Below are positions 34,629 through 43,280 of a DNA stretch of 64,000 nt, in pieces. Made by a program: the position numbers and the translations under genes. The notes under the pieces were generated by a model that was not told where the DNA came from, did no database searches, and saw only the letters and a list, made by a program, of their open reading frames with translations. Origin of the DNA: Niallia endozanthoxylica (GTDB taxonomy: Bacteria > Bacillota > Bacilli > Bacillales > Cytobacillaceae); the NCBI RefSeq assembly GCF_008710145.1, contig NZ_VYKL01000010.1, positions 124,001 through 188,000 of the forward strand. The letters run 5' to 3'. How positions within the stretch are numbered: position 1 is the stretch's first letter; every line of letters begins with the position of its first letter.

Positions 34629-36206
34629 ATGATCAATACTCAAATCTCAGTATCTGAAGTGTTCGAAAAAGCCTATGCGATGAACCCTGAAAAAGAAGCA
34701 CTTTATGATGGATATACTCGTGTTACCTATCAGCAATTATATGATGAAGTGAATGCTTTAGCGTCTGCATTATCCCAAAAAGGAATTGAAAAAGGTGACA
34801 GAGTGATGGTCTGTCTTCCAAACTGGAATGAGTTTGTGTGTATTTACTTTGCACTAGCAAAGATAGGTGCAGTACTTGTTCCGTGTAACACACGTTATCG
34901 CAGTGAAGAGCTTATGTACATACTTGAGAACTCCCATGCAAAAGCAGCCTTTGTAACAGGTGAGTTTGGTCATGCAAAATTTTTTAAACATTATCTTAAA
35001 AATGATCAAAACGATTATTCTTTAGAACATATTGTTACGGTTCGTTATAAAAACGATGAGTTCCTTTCGTTTGATGAATTATTGGAAATAGGGAATAACG
35101 TTCCATTTACACCGCCTAGTATTGATCCTGTTTTGGATGTGTTTTCGATTCTTTATACATCAGGAACAACGGGTAAACCAAAGGGGGCCATGCTGACTCA
35201 TCAGAATTTTGCTTATTCAGCTCTTATTTCAAATGAACAATTACAATGTACAGCTGATGATGTGTTTCTCATTGCAGTCCCTGTCTTCCATGTATTTGGA
35301 ATGGCACCTGGTATCCTGTCAGCGATTGCTGCCGGAGCTAAAATTGTCTTTATGGAAAATTATAAGGCGATTGATGCATTAGAGTTGATTGAAAAAGAAA
35401 AGATTTCTGTTCATCACGGGGTTCCAACGATGTTTATTTTAGAGTTAAATCATCCGAGGTTTGAGGAGTTTGATTTATCCTCCTTACGTACAGGTATTAT
35501 TGCAGCTGCACCATGTCCGGAGGAAATTGTTAGGAAAATACGTCATGTCATGGGCTGTGATATCAGCGTATTTTATGGACTAACAGAATCAACCGCATCG
35601 ATTACAGCGACAGATTTTACTGATGATGATTTTATAAGAGCAACAACGGTTGGCCGAATTTTAGCCGGATCAGAAGCAAAGGTTGTAGGTTCTAACAAGG
35701 AGTCCATACCGTTTGGAGAGGTTGGAGAGCTTGCTTTAAGAGGACCTGGAATCATGAAAGGCTACTATCAAATGGCTAATCAGACAAAAGAGGCGATGGA
35801 TGAAGAAGGATGGTTATATACTGGCGATTTTGTGACAATGGATGAAAAGGGCTATATCCGAATCGTCGGCAGGAAAAAAGAGTTAATCATCCGAGGCGGC
35901 TATAATATTTATCCGCGAGAAATTGAAGAATTGTATTATAAGCATCCAAGTGTACTAGAAATCGCGATTGTAGGATTACCTGACACCGTGCTTGGAGAAA
36001 TAGCTTGCGCAGCGGTTAAATTAAAACCAGGTATCACTGAAGATGAGGAATCAATGAAGGAATTTATCAGAGGAAAAGTCGCTAATTATAAAATACCCGA
36101 CCACATTGTGTTTGTGGATGAAATGCCCATGACGGCAAGCGGGAAAATTACAAAAGTGGCACTTGAAAAAGAGCTGCGAGCAAAATTTGAAAATATTCTG
36201 CGTTAG
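34629..36206 (+). CDS. Long-chain acyl-CoA synthetase (AMP-forming)
   Basis: A 525-residue ANL-superfamily ligase that adenylates a carboxylic acid and transfers it to CoA. The P-loop-like A3 motif YTSGTTGKPKGAMLTH is near residue 175, A5 is FYGLTES, A7 is YTGDFVTMD, A8 is GRKKELIIRGGYNIYPREIEE and the A10 lysine is in MTASGKITK. It resembles Bacillus LcfB (YhfL). A cre site and its own promoter lie upstream, and a thioesterase gene follows. Chain-length choice is not readable. Confidence 0.9.
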   Translation: MINTQISVSEVFEKAYAMNPEKEALYDGYTRVTYQQLYDEVNALASALSQKGIEKGDRVMVCLPNWNEFVCIYFALAKIGAVLVPCNTRYRSEELMYILENSHAKAAFVTGEFGHAKFFKHYLKNDQNDYSLEHIVTVRYKNDEFLSFDELLEIGNNVPFTPPSIDPVLDVFSILYTSGTTGKPKGAMLTHQNFAYSALISNEQLQCTADDVFLIAVPVFHVFGMAPGILSAIAAGAKIVFMENYKAIDALELIEKEKISVHHGVPTMFILELNHPRFEEFDLSSLRTGIIAAAPCPEEIVRKIRHVMGCDISVFYGLTESTASITATDFTDDDFIRATTVGRILAGSEAKVVGSNKESIPFGEVGELALRGPGIMKGYYQMANQTKEAMDEEGWLYTGDFVTMDEKGYIRIVGRKKELIIRGGYNIYPREIEELYYKHPSVLEIAIVGLPDTVLGEIACAAVKLKPGITEDEESMKEFIRGKVANYKIPDHIVFVDEMPMTASGKITKVALEKELRAKFENILR

Positions 36207-36270
36207 TATGATTGGAGAATGTTCAGTAAAAGTGATTGTTTATTAGAGTAAAAATAATAGGAGTGTTCAT

Positions 36271-36690
36271 ATGGGAAGAAAAATAGAATATCATTTTCAA
36301 GTTCGCTGGGGTGAAACAGACGCTGCAGGAATCGTCTTTTATCCAAGTTTTTATGCATGGATGGATGAAGCCTCACACCACTATTTTAGTGAAATAGGAT
36401 ATCCGACAACTAAAATGTTTGAGGACAGTAAGATGGGTATCCCTCTCTGTGAAGCAAAGTGTGTATTTAAAGCTCCGCTGTTTTTTGGTGATCAAGTGAC
36501 GATTGCTACTGCCATAGAAGACATAGGAAACAAAGTATTTGTTATTAACCATACCTTTATGAAAGAGGGTCAAACAGTTGCAGAGGGATACGAAATCCGT
36601 GCATGGGCCAATCTCAATCCCAAACTGAAAGCGGTCCCCATACCTAATGAATTAAGAGCGGCCATTGAACGTGTGGGTACAACAGCATAA
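36271..36690 (+). CDS. Acyl-CoA thioesterase, 4HBT/YbgC family
   Basis: A 139-residue hot-dog-fold thioesterase. RWGETDAAGIVFYPSFYAWMDEASHHYF holds the catalytic Asp and the helix of the 4-hydroxybenzoyl-CoA thioesterase/YbgC group. RBS AGGAG and 64 bp from the acyl-CoA ligase, with which it likely forms a transcription unit. It could recycle CoA from ligase products or hydrolyse hydroxybenzoyl-type CoA thioesters. Confidence 0.87.
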   Translation: MGRKIEYHFQVRWGETDAAGIVFYPSFYAWMDEASHHYFSEIGYPTTKMFEDSKMGIPLCEAKCVFKAPLFFGDQVTIATAIEDIGNKVFVINHTFMKEGQTVAEGYEIRAWANLNPKLKAVPIPNELRAAIERVGTTA

Positions 36691-36700
36691 AAAGACAAAG

Positions 36701-36757
36701 GGACGATGCTATTTCTTTTATAGGAAGCAATAGCATCGTCCTCTTCGTCGTTTTTAT
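36701..36757 (+). terminator. Terminator after the thioesterase
   Basis: Perfect GGACGATGCTATT/AATAGCATCGTCC stem followed after ten bases by TTTTTATTTT. Confidence 0.75.
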
Positions 36758-36925
36758 TTTTTGGAAAGGATTTAATCATTACTATAAAAATACCAATATG
36801 TATAGACATGAACTATATGTACTCCATTTTATAATTGTTGTACAATAAAATAATGAAGAATTTTGTCATATTTAGTCAAACGAATGTTTGGTATATGGCA
36901 ATTATTATAGAGAGGAAAGAAAAGA

Positions 36926-39166
36926 ATGCTTCATAATATTGATAAAACATCAATGGTTCAGGAGTCTAAAGAGTTCTGCAAGAAGTCCGGTCTAGACCCT
37001 GCTGTAATCCCTAATTTTCATTGTATGCCTAGTGATGAACTCGAAAGGATGCTGAAAAATTATGAGGAAATTCTTTCAGTTGTCGGCTTTTTTATGGACC
37101 AGTTCCTTCAATCGATACAAGGAAAAGGAATTCCGTTATTAATTTCAATCAGCAATGAAGATGGGGTTGTTCTTCAAATCGATGGGGACTCAGCAATGAG
37201 GAAAGTAATGAATGAAGCTGGCTTTAAAGTCGGTATCTTGTTTCGTGAAGAATGGGCCGGAACGAATGTTGTAAACCTGGCCTTAAAGCATCAAGTCCCG
37301 ATTGAATTAATTGGTGATGAACATTATCATCATTTTTTCTATAATGCAGCATGTTATTCTGTTCCTTTTTATTATAAGAAACAGGATAATTTGCTAGGAA
37401 CCATATCAATTATGACATCAAAAGAGTTTAATCATCCGTTTTTCTTAGCTATGCTTAGTACAATGGTAGATTCAATCGAACGTGAGCTGCTGCTTCGGAA
37501 ACAAAACAGCCAATTAGATGTTCTTAATCATATTTTAATTGACACGACACGTAATGCTATCGTTGCTACAGATACGGATGGAATGATTTGTGAATTTAAT
37601 CCCTTTGCTGAGAAAATATTAAAGTATCAAAAGGAAGAAGTAATTGGCCAATCTATTGATATGATAGAACATATGAACCACTATATTGGCCGGGTCTTAA
37701 AAGAAGAAAAGAAATTTGAAGACATTCAAATAAGCTTCTATGATTCTGAAAATAATAGAGTGCATGTTTGTCTATTTGATGCTCTGCCAATCTATGATTA
37801 CAAAGGTGAATTAATTGGTGCGTTAGGCCAGTTTCGTGACATTACAGAAAGATTTGAATCAGAGCAAAAAATAAACCATATGGCCCATCATGATGAGTTG
37901 ACAGGAATAGCGAACCGCCGCTTATTTAAACAAAGGTTTTTACATGAAATCGAGAATGCAAACAATCCTAATCAAAAAATTGCCATCGTGTTTATCGACC
38001 TCGACCGTTTTAAATACGTGAATGATACGTTTGGCCATAGTGAAGGAGATCGATTGCTCCAGCAGATTTCCAAACGGTTGAAGAAATACGTCTATTCAGA
38101 AAAAGATTTAGTCGCTCGAATGGGCGGAGATGAATTTATTTTTATCTTACCGGGGAAGAAATCGGAAGAATCGATTCAATCACACGCAAAAGATATTCTT
38201 TCCTGCTTCGACAAGCCATTTGTGGTTAATGGGTTTGATTTACATATTTCAGCCAGCCTTGGGATTGCTGTTTTTCCAGATAACGGAAAGAATATAGAAG
38301 AGTTAATGGTTTGTGCAGACAGCGCGATGTACCAAGCGAAAGCCGGCGGGGGGAATAAGTTTCAAATTTACACTCCCGATATGTATTCAAATTCCCATAA
38401 AAAGTTGTTCATGGAAAATGCCTTACGGAAATCAATTGAAAATAATGAGCTACTATTGGAGTATCAACCGCAAGTTGATGCTAAAACTAGACAATTAGTT
38501 GGTGTAGAGGCGTTAGTCAGGTGGAATCATCCGAAGCTTGGTGTCGTTTCACCTGCTGAATTTATACCGTTAAGCGAAGAAACGGGATTCATCATTCCTT
38601 TAGGGGAATGGGTACTAAAGGAAGCTTGCTATCAGAATAAACGCTGGCAGGATGCTGGTTATCCGCCGGTCAAGGTTTCAGTCAATTTATCTAGTAAGCA
38701 GTTTTCACAGGAAAATTTAGCAGATGAAGTAAATAAAATTTTGGAAGAAACAGGGCTTGCACCGGAATTTCTCGATTTAGAAATTACAGAAAGCATGATG
38801 ATGGATGTGAATCATTCCATTCAGGTTTTAAATGAGCTGTATGCCTTGGGTATTCAAATTTCCATTGATGATTTTGGAACAGGATACAGCTCACTCAATT
38901 ATTTGAAACGTTTTTCCATTCATCGCTTAAAAATTGACCGTACATTTGTTCAAGACATAACGAATAGCTCAAAAGATGCTAGTATTGTCGAAACGATTAT
39001 TACAATGGCGCATAATTTAGGATTAGGTGTAATAGCGGAAGGCGTGGAATTAGAAGAACAATTGGAATTCCTAGTGAGTAAAAATTGTGATGAATTCCAA
39101 GGGTATTATATTAGTAAGCCGCTCTCAGCCTATAAATTTGAACAGATGTTTTTGAAAAATAGTTAA
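36926..39166 (+). CDS. GAF-PAS-GGDEF-EAL cyclic-di-GMP protein
   Basis: A 746-residue soluble signalling protein. The N-terminal sensor (about 50-190) with VLQIDGD..GFKVGILFREEWAGTNVVNLAL is the kind of GAF module found on sigma-54 activators such as AcoR. A PAS domain follows (about 200-310, ending FRDITERFE). The GGDEF cyclase motif MGGDEF is near residue 398, and EALVRW starts the EAL phosphodiesterase near 527, with EITES, DDFGTGYSSL, KIDRTFV and AEGVE all intact. The inhibitory RxxD site is SEKD, so feedback inhibition may be lost. Both activities look possible. Confidence 0.92.
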   Translation: MLHNIDKTSMVQESKEFCKKSGLDPAVIPNFHCMPSDELERMLKNYEEILSVVGFFMDQFLQSIQGKGIPLLISISNEDGVVLQIDGDSAMRKVMNEAGFKVGILFREEWAGTNVVNLALKHQVPIELIGDEHYHHFFYNAACYSVPFYYKKQDNLLGTISIMTSKEFNHPFFLAMLSTMVDSIERELLLRKQNSQLDVLNHILIDTTRNAIVATDTDGMICEFNPFAEKILKYQKEEVIGQSIDMIEHMNHYIGRVLKEEKKFEDIQISFYDSENNRVHVCLFDALPIYDYKGELIGALGQFRDITERFESEQKINHMAHHDELTGIANRRLFKQRFLHEIENANNPNQKIAIVFIDLDRFKYVNDTFGHSEGDRLLQQISKRLKKYVYSEKDLVARMGGDEFIFILPGKKSEESIQSHAKDILSCFDKPFVVNGFDLHISASLGIAVFPDNGKNIEELMVCADSAMYQAKAGGGNKFQIYTPDMYSNSHKKLFMENALRKSIENNELLLEYQPQVDAKTRQLVGVEALVRWNHPKLGVVSPAEFIPLSEETGFIIPLGEWVLKEACYQNKRWQDAGYPPVKVSVNLSSKQFSQENLADEVNKILEETGLAPEFLDLEITESMMMDVNHSIQVLNELYALGIQISIDDFGTGYSSLNYLKRFSIHRLKIDRTFVQDITNSSKDASIVETIITMAHNLGLGVIAEGVELEEQLEFLVSKNCDEFQGYYISKPLSAYKFEQMFLKNS

Positions 39167-39206
39167 TCAAAAGTAATTAAAAAATCAGTATAAGGCAGGT
39201 AAAACA

Positions 39207-40901
39207 ATGGTTTCAGTTCCCACTAAGAATACAATCCTTAAAGAAGGAGAGCTATTACAGGAGCAGCCTACCACTTTTACTGTTGCATCGCTGCTGTCTA
39301 TGCACTTGAAAAAATTTGGTGTATCACATGTATTTGGGATACCGGGAAAAGCTGTGACACCTTTGATTGTTGAGATGGATCGTCAAGGTCTTCAGTATGT
39401 ATTAAGTAAGTTTGAGGGAGGAGCCGGGTATGAGGCTGCCGGCTTTGCGCTGGCTTCAGGTACTTTAGGTGTGGCGATTGGGACGTCTGGACCAGGCGGG
39501 ACCAATATGATTACATCTGCAGCTCAGGCGAAGGCTTCACATGCCCCTGTGTTATTTATCACGGGCCATCCGACCGTGAAATCAACCGGAAAAGCACTTG
39601 GTCAGGATGCTTCCAGCTTTGGAACGGATATTGTCCGCTTATTTGAACCCGTGACAAAATTTAGCCGCACAGTTGAACGTGGAGATTTGTTTTCTGTGTA
39701 TTTCAGTCATGCGATTGAGCAGGCTTTTACCGGGATCAAAGGGCCTGTTCACTTAAATATTCCATCAGATGTACTAATGGAGGAAATAGAGCCGTTCGAT
39801 ATTCCGGTTCCATTTAGTGTGAGGCCAGTAATCTCTTCTAATTTAGAGGAAGTGATTCAGGTTCTAGATCAAGCGAAGAAACCCGTGTTGTTTTTAGGAA
39901 AAGGAGTCCATTCATCCAAGGCTTATGAAGAAGTTCAGACGTTTGCTGAGCGTTGGAATATTCCTGTTATGACAACGCCTAGCGGAAAAGGTGCTTTTGC
40001 AACAACCCATGAATTGTCATTAGGCGGATTTGGTGTTGGAGGAACGCCTGAGGCTGATCATTATTTGAAACAGGATGTAGATGTAATGGTTGTGATGGGA
40101 ACTCGTCTATCCGATATGACCCTTGCCGGCATGACAAAGGATATGTATCCTCAAAAGATTATCCATTTTGATTTTGATATAACCTTTATTGGAAAATCTA
40201 TAGCAGTGCCGACCATTCCTGTATTAGGGGATCTTAAGGCAAATATTGAAAAAATACTGGATTTAACTAGTAATCGAAAGGTAATTAAAGAATCACCAAT
40301 AAAAAAGGTCCAATCTAACCCAGATAACTACTACAAGGATCCATTACTGTCTTCTGGGATGGCAATCAAAACAGTTCAATCAAGAATCCCGAAAGAAACT
40401 TTAATTTTTAGTGATTGTGGAAGCCATACCTTTTATGCCATTCGTGATTTGGAGATTTATCAACCAGGCAGTTTTATTTTTGATAGTTATTTTGGGGCCA
40501 TGGGTCACGGAATAGGTTATGCAGTTGGAGCCAAGGCAGCACGCCCGGATCTTCCGATTGTCTGCTTAACAGGCGATGGTTGTCTGTTAATGCATGGTAC
40601 GGAAATTTCTACCGCAGTTAATTATCATTTGCCGGTGATTTTTGTTGTGTTAAATAATGGTGGTTTGGATATGGTAAATAAAGGTATGGCCGCACACTTA
40701 GGAAAAGAAGTGGGGACAACATATGAAGTGCCAGTGAATGGGGCATTATTTGGACAAGCTCTTGGTGCCCATGGATTCCGCTGCCATACAATTGAAGAAA
40801 TTCAGCATGCAATCGATTTCGCACTTGGGCATGATGGTCCTACGGTTGTAGAAATTATGGTAGATCCATTGGAAATTCCACCAACAATGAAGCGCGGCTA
40901 A
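39207..40901 (+). CDS. ThDP-dependent enzyme, acetolactate-synthase-like
   Basis: A 564-residue thiamine-diphosphate enzyme of the POX/AHAS group. The N-terminal catalytic Glu is in LSKFEGGAGYEAAGFA (near residue 73), GTSGPGGTN follows, and the ThDP/Mg motif GDGCLLMHGTEISTAVNYHLPVIFVVLNN is near the C-terminus. It is not a clear IlvB and has no small subunit. It is 16 bp upstream of a carboxymuconolactone-decarboxylase-like gene. 2-oxo-acid decarboxylase (benzoylformate-like) or a carboligase are candidates. Confidence 0.8.
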   Translation: MVSVPTKNTILKEGELLQEQPTTFTVASLLSMHLKKFGVSHVFGIPGKAVTPLIVEMDRQGLQYVLSKFEGGAGYEAAGFALASGTLGVAIGTSGPGGTNMITSAAQAKASHAPVLFITGHPTVKSTGKALGQDASSFGTDIVRLFEPVTKFSRTVERGDLFSVYFSHAIEQAFTGIKGPVHLNIPSDVLMEEIEPFDIPVPFSVRPVISSNLEEVIQVLDQAKKPVLFLGKGVHSSKAYEEVQTFAERWNIPVMTTPSGKGAFATTHELSLGGFGVGGTPEADHYLKQDVDVMVVMGTRLSDMTLAGMTKDMYPQKIIHFDFDITFIGKSIAVPTIPVLGDLKANIEKILDLTSNRKVIKESPIKKVQSNPDNYYKDPLLSSGMAIKTVQSRIPKETLIFSDCGSHTFYAIRDLEIYQPGSFIFDSYFGAMGHGIGYAVGAKAARPDLPIVCLTGDGCLLMHGTEISTAVNYHLPVIFVVLNNGGLDMVNKGMAAHLGKEVGTTYEVPVNGALFGQALGAHGFRCHTIEEIQHAIDFALGHDGPTVVEIMVDPLEIPPTMKRG

Positions 40902-40917
40902 AGAGAGGGATGATAAA

Positions 40918-41313
40918 ATGACTGAAAATCATAAAGATAATCGTTATGAACATGGAGTTGAAATATTAAAGGGAATGATGGGGAAAAACGGGGACAAAAT
41001 CATTGATGAGCTGAATCAGCTTCATCCCGATATTGCTCATTTTGTTATTGCAGGTTATGCCGATATATTTGGTCGGCCCGGCTTGGAGAAAAAAGAAAGA
41101 GCCATTGTGATTTTAACGGCGCTTATTGTACAGGGTCAAACGGATCAGCTTTATGCCCATACTTATACAGCTTTGAACTTAGGCTTAACGCCAAATGAAA
41201 TCTTAGAAGTGATTATTCAGTGCACAGCCTATATCGGATTCCCACGATCCTTGAGTGCTCTAAAAGTCGTACAGGAAGTATTAAAGGAAAATGGGTTGGA
41301 ATTTAATAAGTAA
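40918..41313 (+). CDS. Carboxymuconolactone decarboxylase-family protein
   Basis: A 131-residue all-helical CMD/AhpD-like protein with GYADIFGRPGLEKKERAIVILTALIVQGQTDQL and the typical HTYTALNLGLTPNEILEVIIQCTAYIGFPRSL. The AhpD CxxC is absent, so it is not a peroxidase-like member and fits the 4-carboxymuconolactone decarboxylase branch. It overlaps in context with the ThDP enzyme (16-bp gap), with which it is probably translated. No other protocatechuate gene is present. Confidence 0.86.
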   Translation: MTENHKDNRYEHGVEILKGMMGKNGDKIIDELNQLHPDIAHFVIAGYADIFGRPGLEKKERAIVILTALIVQGQTDQLYAHTYTALNLGLTPNEILEVIIQCTAYIGFPRSLSALKVVQEVLKENGLEFNK

Positions 41314-41337
41314 ACTTATTTGAGTTTTTTATGACAG

Positions 41338-41386
41338 CAGGGGGATGGTATGATTGCTTTAGGTGAGCAATCATACCATCCCCCTG
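41338..41386. terminator. Perfect 20-bp hairpin between convergent genes
   Basis: CAGGGGGATGGTATGATTGC and its exact complement, separated by nine bases, between the CMD gene and the convergent sigma-54 activator. No T tract follows on either strand, so it would be an unusual terminator; it may be an mRNA 3' end shield. Confidence 0.65.
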
Positions 41387-41409
41387 AACTTATATGAGCC
41401 ACTTATCTT

Positions 41410-42768
41410 TTATATTAAATCATTGCAATATTCGTTGATGAGTTTTACGGCCCTTGTTTGGCTGATGTTTAAATCCTTGGCGACTTTTCTTGTGCTTCGG
41501 TGTTTCATATAAGATTTTCTTACAAAGGAACGTTTCACTTCATCGAGTGCGTCATCAAGATGGGGAGGAAGTTCCGTGCGAATTTGGGCGTTTACCTTTT
41601 CGATAATGATTTCGGGTAAATCTTGTAATTGGATGATTGAGTCACTTGTGACAATCAATCTTTCCATCAGATTTTCCAGCTGACGAATGTTTCCTGGCCA
41701 TGAATATTGATTGAATAAATCAAGGCATTCTTGAGAGATTAACTTATTCATATTGTATTTCTTATTAATTTTATGCAAGAAGTTATAAGCTAATGGAATG
41801 ATGTCTTCTTTACGCTCTCTTAGTGAAGGGATGTGTAAATCGATAATATTCAAGCGGTAAAATAAATCCTCCCTGAATTGACCCTGCTTGACCATTTCCT
41901 CCAGGTCACGGTTGGTTGCAGCAATAATACGGATATCGACTGTTTTTGTTTGATGTCCGCCAATTGGGATAAACTGCTTGTCCTGAAGGACCTGCAAGAG
42001 CTTCGCCTGTAAAGAAAGCGGCATTTCACCAATCTCATCAAGAAAAAGAGTGCCTTTATCCGCTGCTTCAATCAGACCGATTTTTCCTTTCTTTTTTGCT
42101 CCTGTAAAAGACCCTTCCACATACCCGAACAATTCGGATTCAAGGAGCTCTTCAGGAAGAGCTGCGCAATTTATTTTTAAAAACGTTTCATCTCTGCGAT
42201 TACTAATTTCGTGAATATAACCGGCGAGTACACTTTTTCCGGTACCAGACTCACCTTGAATCAAAATAGTTGAATCAAAACCAGCTATTTTCTCACAAAT
42301 CTTTAAAAGCTCTTTCATTTTTGCTGAGTTCGTAATGATGTTTGGGAATTCCTCCTCTGATGCGGGAGGTTTTTCTTTATCATTTTTCATACTCATAAAC
42401 GTTTGCAGCTCCTGTGAGGTCGTCACAATTAGCTCAATTTCATTGTTATCATTCAGAATAGGAACAGCCGTTGTTAAGAGCTCAGCGCCTATATAGGTTT
42501 TTTGCCGAATGGTTACAGGTTTTTTCTCTTTAAAAACCAATGGAACAATGGAAGGCTTCCACAGTCCTCTATCCAATAAATCTGTATTATACTTCCCAAT
42601 TACCTCCTGTGGCTTTAATCCGTAGTGCTTCTCGCAAACTCGGTTCACGTAAACAATCCGTTTTTCTCCATCAAGGACAAATATTTCATCAGAGGAGTAA
42701 TCTAAGATATCTTTCAGCACATGTCCATTAATTTCGATGTCCATTGGTATATTTGCGTACTGACTCAT
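41410..42768 (-). CDS. Sigma-54-dependent activator (PAS-AAA+-HTH)
   Basis: A 452-residue enhancer-binding protein. An N-terminal PAS domain (about 10-125), AAA+ with Walker A GESGTGKS (near 175), the sigma-54 contact loop GSFTGA (usual form GAFTGA), Walker B GTLFLDEIGE, and a C-terminal HTH (STRKVAKDLNISQTRAVKLI). ATG 42768 has a perfect AGGAGG. It is divergent from the Rieske operon, whose -24/-12 promoter and palindromic upstream sites lie between, so it almost certainly activates that operon, presumably on sensing carnitine or a metabolite via PAS. Confidence 0.93.
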   Translation of the reverse strand: MSQYANIPMDIEINGHVLKDILDYSSDEIFVLDGEKRIVYVNRVCEKHYGLKPQEVIGKYNTDLLDRGLWKPSIVPLVFKEKKPVTIRQKTYIGAELLTTAVPILNDNNEIELIVTTSQELQTFMSMKNDKEKPPASEEEFPNIITNSAKMKELLKICEKIAGFDSTILIQGESGTGKSVLAGYIHEISNRRDETFLKINCAALPEELLESELFGYVEGSFTGAKKKGKIGLIEAADKGTLFLDEIGEMPLSLQAKLLQVLQDKQFIPIGGHQTKTVDIRIIAATNRDLEEMVKQGQFREDLFYRLNIIDLHIPSLRERKEDIIPLAYNFLHKINKKYNMNKLISQECLDLFNQYSWPGNIRQLENLMERLIVTSDSIIQLQDLPEIIIEKVNAQIRTELPPHLDDALDEVKRSFVRKSYMKHRSTRKVAKDLNISQTRAVKLINEYCNDLI

Positions 42769-42824
42769 GCGGGTGCCTCCTGTTTTGTATTTTCTAATAA
42801 AATGAACATAAAAGGTTACATATT

Positions 42825-42864
42825 TGAGTTGTTCTTGACTCATGATGAGTTGAATTCAACTCAT
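42825..42864. promoter_or_regulatory. Two upstream activator sites for the sigma-54 regulator
   Basis: A perfect palindrome ATGAGTTGAATTCAACTCAT (42845-42864) and an imperfect partner TGAGTTGTTCTTGACTCA (42825-42842). Their centres are 21 bp apart, two helical turns, and about 105-130 bp upstream of the -24/-12 promoter, where enhancer-binding sites belong. Confidence 0.82.
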
Positions 42865-42957
42865 AAAAATACAGTCAATTTATAATAATATGAAAATTTA
42901 AAGTAGTATACCCCCATTTTATAAGGATTTCGGATATTTTTTGAGGTTTTTTAAAGC

Positions 42958-42973
42958 TGGCACGCTACTTGCT
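42958..42973 (+). promoter_or_regulatory. Sigma-54 (-24/-12) promoter
   Basis: TGGCACGCTACTTGCT matches the consensus TGGCACNNNNNTTGCW at every defined position, with GG at 42959-42960 and GC at 42971-42972. It gives a leader of about 300 bases before the Rieske gene. Confidence 0.93.
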
Positions 42974-43102
42974 TATATAAAAGACAAGAAAGTAATTTAC
43001 AACATAAAGATGGTGGTAATAAGAATAATGTAGCAGACAAACTCATTAAATAAAATCGTTTTGATCTAGTACTGGTTTTAAAAAATAGCTTTGTTAGCGA
43101 AT

Positions 43103-43229
43103 CATGTTGATAAGCCTGATTTTTGACTTATCCGTGAGAAATGTTCATTTCTCATGCTCTTCAGTTATACTGAAAGGTTGCTGCCACTTTATAACCGTAC
43201 AGCTTGAGATGAGTCAAAATCAAACATGT
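43103..43229 (+). repeat. Short interspersed TGACTCATC repeat, copy B, in the operon leader
   Basis: CATGTT..TGATTTTTGACTTATC at one end and GATGAGTCAAAATCAAACATG at the other. The internal CCGTGAGAAATGTTCATTTC is shared with copy A. It lies between the sigma-54 promoter and the Rieske gene. Confidence 0.7.
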
Positions 43230-43280
43230 TAATAAACAAATCCAAAAAATAAATGATTTAATCATGAGGAGGAATAAAAC

